From positions 692,803,501 through 692,867,500 of the forward strand of contig CM057454.1 of NCBI GenBank assembly GCA_016271365.2: a stretch of DNA of 64,000 nucleotides, in the 5' to 3' direction. Source of the DNA: Neoceratodus forsteri. Taxonomy: Eukaryota; Chordata; Ceratodontiformes; Ceratodontidae. The notes below the pieces were generated by a model that was given only the letters and a program-made list of their open reading frames with translations, did not search any database and was not told the origin of the DNA. Each line of letters starts with the position of its first letter. Position 1 is the stretch's first letter. Positions 48,260-58,019 of the stretch are shown here, piece after piece. A program made the position numbers and the translations under genes.

Positions 48260-50000
48260 GAAATTGCACATGGTGCATTGGTGTTGCGCATGCACAAGCC
48301 ATGGCGCAACAGTATGACGTGCGCAGTAGGCCCAGCAGTGTGCATGCGTTCATTGCCATCACGCACGTCAGTGGCGCATCCTATGCACACTGCACCATAT
48401 GCGGTACAATGCTCTGCCACTATTGGGCATGTGGTGCTCATGCACTATTTGCCCAATGGTGTCTATGCGTGATTGGCCCATGGACCATGGGGCCCACATG
48501 CCCCTATTGTGCACCATGCATGGTGTGGTCAATTGCGCTGTCAAGCATGGTGCACATGCTGACCCTTGACCCCATGAGTGCCCTTTGACCTTCTGGGTGC
48601 CCTGCAGCACATGCCAGTGCTGCACCAGCTGTATCGAGCAGCACCATGGATGCGCGATTGGAGATGGCAGTGCATCACCATGCGGGTCGCACACCCAGAG
48701 CACGTGTGGATCGTGTTCTACTGGGTGCCATTTTGTTTGTGCAACTGCAGAAATGACCATGCCATGCCACAGCACTGCAAGGGCACCCAATTGGTCACAG
48801 GTGGAGTTGGTGAATCTTGTGGCCCTTGTGGAGCCACATGCGGAAAGTCTGTATGGCCAGGTGCCCCTGGATCGGCCACAAATGGAGGTGTGGCAGGAGG
48901 TGGCTGAGGGGTTGGAGGAGGCCACTGGGACACAGTGCAGCAGTGAGCAGTGCCGCAACTGCTACGGAGACCTGTGGAGGAGGGATTCTGAGAGGCTACG
49001 GGCACTACTGGCACATGTCCGGAGGGGCGCCATGCCATGTTCAGGTAAGTGTACTACACCTATGTCCATGCCATTCCGTTGTTCTGTGGGGGCCAGCAGG
49101 GTGTCACACCATGCTGTCGGGGGGCTGTAGCTGCATGTTCTGTTGGCCATGGCAGCACACCATTGGTGCGCTGTGCCACTGCACTGCCACTGCGTGGGGC
49201 CAGGAGGCATGCTGTGCTGTGGGAGGACGTGGTGTTGCCAGATACTGATGTGTCATTCTCAATGTCTCCCTACTAGGCCCTGAGGATAGAAGACATGCAC
49301 GGCTGGCTGGCACTGCAGGTGGGCAAGGGCAGGCCAACGCAGGGGCATGGGCACAAGATGCAGGCCGCATGGGTGGTACTGCCACACAGGTGCAGGGTGC
49401 ATCACAGCAAGCAGGTAGGCACTCTTTCAAGGTATGATGTTATGCAGGGTAGGGGTAGGCCACAGTCCTCTGTGCACGTGGCCATTCCAGCTGTGCTCTG
49501 CCAGCAGTGTCCATTGCACCATGCCATGGCTATTGCACATGTGTGTGGCTGCTGCAGGTGGGCTGTGGGTGTACCCAGATTCCAAGTGTGCCACTGCCAT
49601 CCTGCCACTTAACCCTGTCGCCTGGCTGCCATGTTTGTGGTGTGCGGCACATGGGTGGTGTTGGTGTGCAGTGCTCTGCATGGCTGTGGATAATCAGGTT
49701 GGTGGCTCACGTGGGTGCACATGCTGCAGGAAGCTGCGTGCCATCTCGGGGCACATGTCACCATTGTCTGCTGTGTATAGTGGGTGGGCTACGGTCGTAT
49801 GGACATGCACTCATACCATGTCCTCTCCTTTATCCTAGGTGTCCATTGCCCTGATGTCCACATCAGGCTCCTGAGGAGGATCCTTCAAGTCTCCACTGCC
49901 ATGCTCTGGGTGGCATGACTGATACAGTGGGCCCTGTGAAGGCTGCAGTGAAGATGTCGATGTCAGACACCAGTGAGGCGTGGATGCCCATAGGGCCGTT
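48260..50000 (+). mobile_element. Second Harbinger-like block with its own Myb/SANT gene
   Basis: Starting near 48250 the sequence gaatatcgtgaaattgcaca resembles the left end of the neighbouring element (gatattcaaagcagttgcac), as if another related element began here in the same orientation. It holds an intact three-exon Myb/SANT-like gene. No transposase follows. At about 50000 the Penelope-like ORF begins (minus-strand NNLSKEKWQAF near 50030). A right terminal repeat is not recognised; this may instead be the rearranged far half of the same element. Confidence 0.5.
48753..49918 (+). CDS. Myb/SANT-like DNA-binding protein, three exons, apparently intact
   Basis: Exons 48753-49044, 49277-49414 and 49839-49918 join to 510 nt (169 aa plus TGA). 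Both junctions are phase 1. Donors are CAG|GTAAGT (49045) and CAG|GTAGGC (49415); acceptors end CTACTAG (49276) and ATCCTAG (49838). Residues about 12-92 form a three-helix Myb/SANT-type domain with the spaced Trp pattern NW (14), VW (47) and LW (75), plus the EQCRNCYGDLWRR recognition-helix stretch. The second exon is Gly/Ala/Gln-rich and the third short. It resembles the Myb-like DNA-binding partner proteins of Harbinger transposons. It is of a different type from the NAIF1-like copy nearby. No stop or frameshift is seen, unlike every other gene in the window. The start is the ATG that begins the open stretch before the domain; the frame is also open upstream to 48585. Gene model is my inference. 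Confidence 0.6.
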
Positions 50001-50071
50001 GGCCTGCAACCACTTCCCTGGAAGGCTTGCCATTTCTCTTTGCTGAGGTTATTAAAAATGTTATGTCCCAG

Positions 50072-51434
50072 TCACTGCAAAGCACATTCAATATCTGTTT
50101 TAACCAGTGACTCAAAGAGCTTAATAGTGTTGTTTTGTGTCCCTGTGCAGTAAAATTTGCTTTTCTTTTTAAAACCTGTAGTCATTTTTAAATGACTAAA
50201 CTCATCAATAGCAGTGATGATGTAATCAATATCTTCCCCTGCCTCCCCCATTTCAGTCTCACTAAATACTAAACTGCTCTCCAAATAGGTCTCATAAGCA
50301 ATATTTATTTCTGTATCCAATTCATTATTCCCACTTAGAACATCCCCTGAGGTCAGACCATTAATATCATATAACATGTGGTCCCCAAAATGCATTTTTA
50401 AGTATATTTTTCTTAACAGTTTAAATAGATCTACATCTAGACTGAATGAGTCAAAGTTTGTAGTGGGAACAAAACTTAATCCTTTTGCAAGGACACTGGT
50501 TTGTGATTCAGTAAGGGGGAAGCTACAAATATTAAGTACCTGTAGAGCAGCATTGCCATCTAGATTTTTGTTCATGCTCCTCAATTCCATTCGGATTCCA
50601 TTTTCTTTTCTTGCCCCTTCGTATTTTACCATGCCTCTTCTTCGGCCGGCTGAAAATGAGGATTGTGTCACAGGTTGATTTATTGCCTCCTGTTTGGGTG
50701 CAGAGTTTATCTGGTCAGAAAAGGCTACACACTTATTGCTCTGAGACTGCTTTCTATTATGATTTCTTCTTCTTGATGAACTACAGCCTCTTGATTCAGA
50801 GTGGGTTTTCCAATTAAACACTGAGCCTGCCTCATAGTCTTTTCTGTCTCATTCTAATTTATACTTTTTTCTTTGCTCCACTTACTTTTCTCCTTTGCAA
50901 ATTTTCTTTCTTAGTTGGACATCAAAAAATTTAAATTCTGAATTGCCATCAAAAAGTTGTAGGTCCATCTTTACTAATTTCAGATCTTCCACAATTTTAG
51001 AATGGGTTCTTTTGTCTTGTTCAATCATTATTTCTACTAATTCCTTTGAGCAATTAGCAAGGGAGTCTTCCCACCATTTAGTTGGATCTTCATCTTATTC
51101 ACCAGAGGCAGGTGCTTTAAACACTCTTAAGCCTTGTGGTGCCCATGAGTCCTCTATATAGTTTTCCAATGACATTTGGTCAAACCAAACATTAACTTAT
51201 TGTAAACTTAATTTCTTGAGTTTGAAGAAAGCATGTTTCAAATAAGTCTGATCAGAGGATTCTGGTGTACCTCCCATGTAGTCTATCATGGATATTCTGA
51301 TGTCTTGTACTTCCAACTGGGTCAGACATGCAGAATGGTTCTTCAGTAGCTGCAATAGCTGCATTCATAGTTGCAGCCAAAGTTCCTGGTTCCCCTTCCT
51401 CATCTGGGTTTTCGTCTCTAGCTCTCTTCATCAT
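50072..51434 (-). pseudogene. Penelope-like ORF, N-terminal and early reverse-transcriptase part
   Basis: The start is the ATG at 51434. An acidic N-terminus is followed by MSLENYIEDSWAPQGLRVF and a coiled-coil stretch around CSKELVEIMIEQDKR (51170-50890), a pattern typical of Neptune-type Penelope elements. After a basic SRGCSSSRRRNHNRK linker comes the reverse-transcriptase entry LNICSFPLTESQTSVLAKGL (50550-50480) and the FKKKSKFYC segment. The largest piece (50821-50072) is a 249-residue open frame. Breaks lie near 51250, 51090 and 50830. After 50072 a stop and NNLSKEKW follow, then Harbinger DNA. The catalytic YADD region is absent, so no active enzyme remains. Confidence 0.82.
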
Positions 51435-51635
51435 TCATTCAGATGGTATCCTTATTGGCACAGCGACACATCTCAAATTTGGAAAATAAGGTTTTGAACC
51501 ACTGTAGGCAATACAGCCAAACAGAAATGGTGGTCCTGAGATTATAACTATGAAAAATGCAGAGAAGGACTGCACATTAATTGCCCCAAAGGTGTTCCAG
51601 TAAGACAAATATGTTAGTATAAAAAGAAACTGGGC

Positions 51636-51864
51636 ACACACCAGGCTGAACTTTCAAAGATTGTTAGTTTTTATTTACTAGCACAGCATGTCAGACACCA
51701 ATGCTAGCACACCTATGTAGCAACCCATCTTCATGGATCTTCATCAGGTGGTGGAGTTAGCAAGTACAGACACCAAATAAATACCCGTCTCAATTAATTA
51801 TTCTGACAAATTGAAAATTGCATTATTATATAATTGATGTATGTGTACTAGGAAATACTCTTTG
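51636..51864 (-). repeat. Penelope terminal repeat B, with a hammerhead-like stem
   Basis: About 229 bp repeated at the far side of the element (30027-42340, now in three pieces). On the minus strand 51747-51720 reads CTGATGAAGATCCATGAAGA and then a complementary TGGGTT. The CTGATGA core and stem-loop resemble the hammerhead ribozyme motif known from Penelope-like terminal repeats. The second core (GAAA) is not evident: GCTAC occurs instead. I treat the ribozyme as degenerate or doubtful; the repeat itself is certain. Confidence 0.8.
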
Positions 51865-53689
51865 TTAAAAAAGTGACAAGAAATTGAATCTCTGTGCTAC
51901 TTTTTTGCCCATTTAAAAAAAACTAAAAGATATCTATGAATGAAACACTTCTCGTTATGCAGATATTTATGTGCTGAACAGCTTTTGTGCTCACAGTACC
52001 ATGATACCATTTTTTCATTTTAAAGTTATTTGCATTTGAATACGGTTAGTGAAGTTAGAATACATCTGCACAGCTGGCATCTCTCTCATGATCGACATCA
52101 TCAAAGCAGCCATCTTAGATTTCTTAGAGCAGGATTTTTGAATCAGAAGAGGCTATGTTTATAATTTTCAAGTGCTATGAAACTGCATTTATCCTACATT
52201 AATAAATGCAGCTTCAGCATATATGTAAACAACAACCTGTCCTTTACAAGTCTATGGAGTCATTTAATAAAAAATAAAATGTAAAAAAAAGATGGTTTAC
52301 TAGATTTACTACTAGGTTGACTAGGTTTTTGGGGGGCAAAAGAAGGCATAGTTGTCCATCAAGATTGCACCCCCCACCCCACACATGTGGGACTTCTTAT
52401 ACTAGTATTTGTTTTGAATCGTAGAATTTGTCTAAGGCTTTCTTAAGGATAGAAACATTGTTCAAATCGATTATCTCCTGTAACAGTTTATTCCATGTTC
52501 ATTTAGGTGTCCTTTAAGCCTTTGTTTTCATACAGTAATCCCTCCACAAGTTTCTGATAAATGTACAACATTCTCTGTGCTTTGAGGATCAGAGTGGTGT
52601 TCTGTGACAATGTACAGTAGCATGAGGTATTTTTAACTGTCATCCAGTGAAACCCTTCTTACTCCCAGTGAGTCCCCTTACCATTCTTTCCTGACTGAGG
52701 TCTGATATCCAGTGCTGCTCCATTCTGTTAGTGTTGTGCCTGGTCACAGCACTGCAACCCCTTACCACCTAATAAAACAGATGCAGGTCAAACTAATACA
52801 AATGCCTAATGTAGCGTCCTACAGGGCTGCCTTTGCATTATTTCATTTTATAATTTTAGCCAACTGGCCACTGTACGTAGTGTACTACAGAATTCATTTA
52901 CCCAAGGGTAAGTTCAGTTTTATTGTTAAAAGTATGTAAAACATTTTTTTTATTATTATATAAAAATACCTTAACACACCCATGCCTCAAGGAGTCTTAC
53001 AACTGTTTGCCCAAATTTAGTCCTCTGTGACATATATAAATCATTTAAGTTTCAGGTAGTTAAAGTTTTAAGGTTGGAAATCTGCCCCCAAAATACTGAA
53101 GGTGTCAGAACTGAATCCCTGAAATTTGAGAGGCACGGCTCCTTTTTGAGCCATGCATTGCTGTTGTAATCACCAATCTTATGTATTTCTAATAGAAGCT
53201 GTTTGACGTATAAAATCAGGTGAGTAGGCTGGAAACTGACATCAAGAGGTATCCAAAAATGTTGAAAAGCCAGTACTAATAAAAGAAAAATGTAACTTCT
53301 AGTGCATCATACATTTTACTTGCATAATAAGCTGTTTCTTCTTATTTCTTGGTAACTCTATGAAGGTCATGAATCTCTTCTGCTGAAGCCACCTGTTTTT
53401 ATGATTATCTATTGCAGTTTTAAATACTGAACTTATTTTTTTTACCTATGTGTTTTTTTACTTTTGTTTATTTAAAGCTTTTATTTTTATGTAAAGCTCT
53501 CTCAGCCCCTGGGAAAGGGTGCGACATAAAATAAACTACTACTGCAACTGTTCAGCAGTGGTCAGTGTCACGCTCCCTCATGTCAATCAGTATCTTAAGT
53601 GAAAAATGGACAAAAGTAGTCAAGACCATCATTTTGCACGTCTTTCTTCTTGCAGTGTGTTGGATGACTACTGGAGGAAACCCTTATGG
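51865..53689. other. Anonymous sequence, no gene seen
   Basis: AT-rich with short frames only. A 75-codon frame at 52712 has no domain. An MTSS-like promoter or RNA gene is not visible. Confidence 0.5.
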
Positions 53690-53815
53690 TGGGAAGGAAA
53701 GGAGAAAGCTGCTGGCCGAGTAGGGTCAGAGGCTACAAACAAAGATAGGCTTACGGGCAGACTAGATGGGCCTCACAGTCCTTATCTGCTGACAATTTCT
53801 GTATTTCTATTTTGA
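53690..53815 (+). mobile_element. CR1 3' tail fragment
   Basis: Reads GGCAGACTAGATGGGCCTCA and ends CTGTATTTCTATTTT, a diverged CR1 3' end on the plus strand. The 5' border is uncertain. Confidence 0.8.
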
Positions 53816-53993
53816 CCTCACAGGCTAACAGGCTTGTGAAGGCATGTACAAGCACAGCACTGTTTCTGTACAATGCCTCCTGCTGACTCTTTCACAACTC
53901 TGCACATGATGATGTATAACTAGTCTTTAGAAACAGTGACACCAAAAAGCACCAAGTATCGCAATTAGTTGTGACAGAGCACAAAACAGCAGT

Positions 53994-54055
53994 AATAATA
54001 ATAATAATTTTTATTTATAAGGCGCCTTTCAGTTGTCAAGGCGCCGTGCATAAAT
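53994..54055. repeat. (ATA)n and GGCGCC stem-loop
   Basis: ATA repeats lead into ttataaggcgcctttcagtt and then caaggcgccgtgcataaata, two GGCGCC cores 15 bases apart that can pair. CR1 copy 3 begins directly after it, so it is probably the edge of an older repeat. Confidence 0.6.
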
Positions 54056-54239
54056 AACATAGAAACATAGAATTTGACAGCAGATAAGGACCGCTTGGCC
54101 CACCCAGTCTGCCCATTTCCCTACATAATGGATAAGCTGCAGATCCTAGTTAACCAGCAGCCTACTTCTTCCTACCCCCACCCCCTAGAATTGCCTTATG
54201 ACTGTCCCATGCATGCTTGAATTCAACCACTGTTTTTGA

Positions 54240-56897
54240 CTCCACAACCTTCCTCCGGAAGGCTGTTCCATGCATCCACAACCCTCTCTGTGAAAAAATA
54301 CCTTAAATTACCTCTGAGCTGCCCCCATCTTCAAATTGTGCCCCCTTGTTCTTGCACACCTCTTTTTTTGAAAGATGCTACCCTCTTGGACTTTGTTGAT
54401 TCCCTTGAGGTACTTGAAAGTTTCTATCATGTCTCCCCTCTCCCTCCTTTCCTCGAGGCTATACATATTAAGCTCCTTTAGTCTCTCTTCATATGTCTTC
54501 TGGTGCAGACCCTGCACCATTTTAGTTGCCCTCCTCTGGACAGCTTCCATCCTGTCTATGTCTTTGCGGAGGTTGGGTCTCCAGAACTGCATGCAGTACT
54601 CAAGATGAGGGTCTCACCAACTGTCTGTACAGAGGATAATATCTTCCTGTTTTCTACTGGTGATGCCTCTCCCTATGCATCCCAGTGTCCCCACCCTCCT
54701 TGCTGCCCCTCTCATTGCTTGCCCACCTTTAGGTCATCTGATATGACTACCCCCAGGTCCCTTTCCATTTTTGTTGTTGTTAGTATCTCACCCCCCATTG
54801 TGTACTCTTCCCCTGGGTTTTTGTTTCCCAGGTGCATTACCTTGCACTTCTTAGCATTGAATCTAAGCTGCCATACATTTGACCATTCCTCTAACCTGGC
54901 CAAGTCCTTCTCATCCTTTCCACCCCACCTTGTGCATCAACTCTGTTGCAGATCTTTGTGTCATCTGCAAAGACACATACTTTCCTTTTCAGTACCTCTG
55001 CAATGTCGCTTATAAAGACATTGAAGGACCCGGTCTAATACTGAACCCTAAGGTGCCCACTAGTAACCCCGTTTCTTCCAGAGTGGACTCCATTTACTAT
55101 TACTCTCTGTGTCCTATTCTCCAACCAATTCTTTACCCAGGCTGTCATCTTAGGACCCACTCCCAAGCTAGCTAACTTGTATATTAATCTTTTGTGTGGG
55201 ACTGTGTCAAATGCCTTGCTAAAGTCTAGGTAAGCCACGTCCACAGCCCCTCCCTGATCTACTACTTTGGTTACCTAGTCAAAGAAATCTATCAGATTCA
55301 TCTGGCATGACCTTCCCACTGTGAATCCATGCTGCCTTGGGTCCTGTGCCCCTCTGGCCTCTAGATACTCAACGATTCTTTCCTTCAGAAGTGATTCCAT
55401 CATTTTCCCTATCACCGAGTTAAACTAACAGGTCTGTAGTTTCCTGCTTCTGCCTTGCTCCCACTTTGAAGGGAATCACATCTGCCCTCCTCCAGTCCTC
55501 GGTACCACCCATCCTCCCATGATTTGTTAAAGAGGGTAGTCAGTGGTGTCACTACTTCTACCCTTAGTTCTTTTAGAATACTGGGATGAATCCATCAGGC
55601 CCCATTGCTTTGTCCATCTTCAGTTTTAAGAGTTCTTTCAGAACCCTTTCTTCTGTAAATGGGCTGGTATCAACTTCTGTATCCAGAGTGTTTCTATTGT
55701 TTGTTTTAGGTACCTCCCCCTCTTCATTTGTAAATACTGAGCAAAAATATTTGTTTAGTATCTCTGCCTTTTCACAGTCACCCTCTGCCCACCCTCCCTT
55801 TATTAAGCCTCACTATCCCTCCCTTGGTCTTCCTTCGCTCCCTGATGTACCTATAAACGGTTTTATCCCCCTTCTTAACTGAGTTAGCTATCTTTTCCTC
55901 GGTTTGGGCCTTTGCTGTTCTGACTGCCTTCCCAGCTTCCTTTTGCTTTAACTGATACAGTTCTCTGTCCTGGTCCTTCTGTGATTCCTTGTACTTCCTG
56001 AATGCTTTCATTTTCTCTTGAACCTTCACTGCCACTTCCTTTGAGAACCATAGTAGTTTCTTACATCGTTTTGTTTTTTGTTTATTTGCTTCACAAAGGC
56101 TTGTTACCTCTGTGATGGCAGTTTTTATTATTCCCCATTGTTCTTCCACCCCTCCTTCCTGCCCATTTGCTAGTGCATTCCTTAGGCACTCACCCATTTT
56201 GGCAAAGTCAGCCCTCCTAAAGTCCAGTACTTTTGCCTTTGTATGGCTTGACTCTATTGCTGTGTTTATTGTGAACCATACTGTTCGATGGTCGCTAGTT
56301 CCCAGATGGCTACCCACTTCTACATCTGTGATCCTCTTTCCATCTCCATTTGAGAGAACCAGGTCTAAGATTGCTCCCTCTCGAGTGGGTTCCAATACTA
56401 GTTGTCTAAGGCATGCCCCTGTAGGGCATCTAGAATAACCCCACTCTTCAAGTGGCTGCTGCAACTGCACTCCAGTTAACATCTGGCATATTCAGATCAC
56501 CCATCAGCAATATCTCCCCTTTTTCTGCCATTCTAAGTATACTTTCTATCATTTCCTTGTCCATTTCCTCCCTCTGAGAGGGGGGTCTGTATACAACCCC
56601 TGTGCAGATTGTGGTGCCATTGCCTGTCTCCAAATTGACCCACAGTGCTTCTTCTTCTCCCTGTTTACCCTTTTGTTCTGTTGCTTTGATTCCTTCCCTT
56701 ATGTAATGAGCTACTCCTCCTCCTCTTTTACCCTCCCTGTCCCTCCTGTAGATAGTGTATCTTGGTATGTTTATGTCCCAGTCATGGTTTTGTGTGTACC
56801 ATGTTTCTGTGACTGCCACAATATCCAGATGTTCCTCCTCCATCAAGGCCACTAATTCAGGAAGCTTGTTACCCAGACTACGGGCATTGGCACTCAT
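54240..56897 (-). pseudogene. CR1 ORF2 (endonuclease-reverse transcriptase), copy 3, broken
   Basis: The start at 56897 (MSANARSLGNKLPELVALM) matches the family. The endonuclease has DIVAVTETW, TICTGVVYRPP, LMGDLNMPDVNW and LGTSDHRTVWF (56800-56280). The linker helix (56250-55800) is Lys-rich. The reverse-transcriptase palm has MDVAYLDFSKAFDTVPHKRL (55244-55185) and VFADDTKI (54975-54952). The C-terminal part (54592-54308) includes MQFWRPNLRKDIDRM and FKYLKGINK. Breaks: stop near 55778, shifts near 55440, 55035, 54900 and 54710. The GVPQGS region is altered (GVTSGHLRV). Confidence 0.85.
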
Positions 56898-57235
56898 TGC
56901 TCTCCATTTTTTATGGCTTTACCTTCTGTTGCAGCATCCCCCACTGACCTTTCTACCTTGGTCTTTTTCTCATTTAGTACCCTGTTTTGTAGGGAGAGGC
57001 TGGGATTTTCCTGCTGCTTATCAGTGCCTCCCCTTGACTAGTTTAAAGCTTGCCAATGAAGCATTTAAACCAATTGCTCAACAGACTTGTTCCTTTCTGG
57101 ACAGATGCTGACCATCCTGCCAGTATAGGCTGGTGTCCTCCAGGTGGAACCCCAGTCCCAATGAAGCCAAACCCCTGTGCTCCACACCATTTTTCAACCA
57201 TTCATCAAACTGCATGGTGCAAAAGTGCCCTCTTC

Positions 57236-57981
57236 TCACCCATGCCATTGACAGGCAGCACCTCTGAGAAGGATACTATGTGGTACTGCTTGTCTTAGGC
57301 CCCTCCCCAACTCTACAAAGTCCTCCTGCACTGCTCTAATCTCATGATGAGCCAAGTCATTTGTCCCTAGGTGGACAATGACTTCCAGCTCAGACTCCCG
57401 TGCAGCTGTTCTTGTGACCCTGAGGATGCGCTTCCTGTCCCTCCAAGCCATGGCACCAGGCAGGCACCTTACTTCAGTTTTCCCTGCTCCCCCCAGTTCT
57501 ATCCCCCTAATAACTGAGTCCCCCACCAGGAGCTGCTTCCTTTCCCTGTGGTGTCCTCTGCCTCCTTCCTGTGGGCCTCCCTTGTAACAGTTGTCCTCAG
57601 CCTCCTTAGTCTCCTCTGCAGGTGCATCCATAGGGGAACTATGCTCCCCCAGAATGGTGTATGGATTGTGGAGTGGAACAACTGACTGGTGTGCCTCTGT
57701 TCCACCACCCTCACCCTCCCTGAGCCCACTGTGGTCCAACTGCTGTGCTTTCTTCGCAACCTCTGAGGTAGTGGTGGTGGCTTTGGTGCTCCCTGGATGG
57801 GGGAGGTTCCCTTCCTACTGTCCAGTGTGGCCTGGGGGAAGGTTCCCTTACTACTGTCCAGTGTGGCCTGAAGATGGGCAACTTTCTTCCTCAGGGCAGA
57901 GAGTTGTCTGCAAATAGGGCAGCATCTCAGCCTCCAGATAGACTCCCGGAAGACTGCTGCCCCATAGCCATTACATTTCAC
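57236..57981 (-). pseudogene. CR1 ORF1 (zinc-finger and esterase-like protein), copy 3
   Basis: The N-terminus (57981) has GYGAAVF and RCCPICRQL, the finger seen in copy 1, with one Cys changed to Tyr. The second frame (57739-57236) carries the esterase blocks LLVGDSVIRG and VIVHLGTNDL. One frameshift in the 57739-57499 overlap separates them, and the frame ends before the catalytic His block. Compared with copy 1 it has fewer stops. Confidence 0.8.
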
Positions 57982-58019
57982 TACTCCCCATATGTTTATC
58001 TATTTTTTTTGTGTGTGTG

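Larger units (their letters stand above)
43918..48260 (+). mobile_element. PIF/Harbinger-type DNA transposon with transposase and Myb-like genes
   Basis: A GC-rich, CA/TG-rich block holds a plus-strand Harbinger transposase (44605-45884) and a convergent minus-strand Myb-like gene (47996-about 46372). This is the standard two-gene plan of the superfamily. The left end starts gggtgggatattcaaagcag at 43921. The right end is placed near 48260, where the reverse complement reads gatattcagctggc, related to gatattcagcggga at 44003. I could not confirm a three-base target duplication, so both borders are approximate. Confidence 0.75.
30027..51864 (-). mobile_element. Penelope-like retroelement (Neptune-like), disrupted by nested insertions
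   Basis: Minus-strand order: terminal repeat (51864-51636), N-terminal and early reverse-transcriptase part of the ORF (51434-50072), a gap filled with Harbinger-type DNA, the C-terminal end of the ORF (43917-43759), a 3' region with a 390-bp tandem duplication, and a second terminal repeat now cut in three (42340-42303, 36634-36593, 30195-30027). The protein pieces match Penelope-like elements through LNICSFPLTESQTSVLAKGL and GLNDQIDYKPYL. The core of the reverse transcriptase and most of the GIY-YIG endonuclease are absent, presumably deleted before or with the Harbinger arrival. L1/Tx1 copy 3 and CR1 copy 2 landed in the 3' terminal repeat. I infer the span from the two matching terminal repeats. 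Confidence 0.75.
54056..57990 (-). mobile_element. CR1 LINE, copy 3
   Basis: Minus-strand CR1 with ORF1 (57981-57236), ORF2 (56897-54240) and a 3' UTR ending at 54056 in TTCTATGTTTCTATG. The 3' end matches CR1 copy 1. ORF1 opens with the same Cys-rich finger as copy 1, so the two are the same subfamily. Upstream (58000-59291) lies a direct repeat that may be its 5' array. It is the only CR1 here that keeps a reverse transcriptase with an unmutated FADD. Confidence 0.88.

Noticed and set aside
43900..50060. Clean three-base target duplication for the Harbinger block
   Set aside because: Sequences at 43915 and about 50000 do not repeat, and the Penelope core is missing between them, so no simple insertion can be claimed.
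57499..57981. Separate host zinc-finger gene
   Set aside because: The Cys-rich start matches CR1 copy 1 ORF1 and lies at the right distance from the CR1 esterase and endonuclease.
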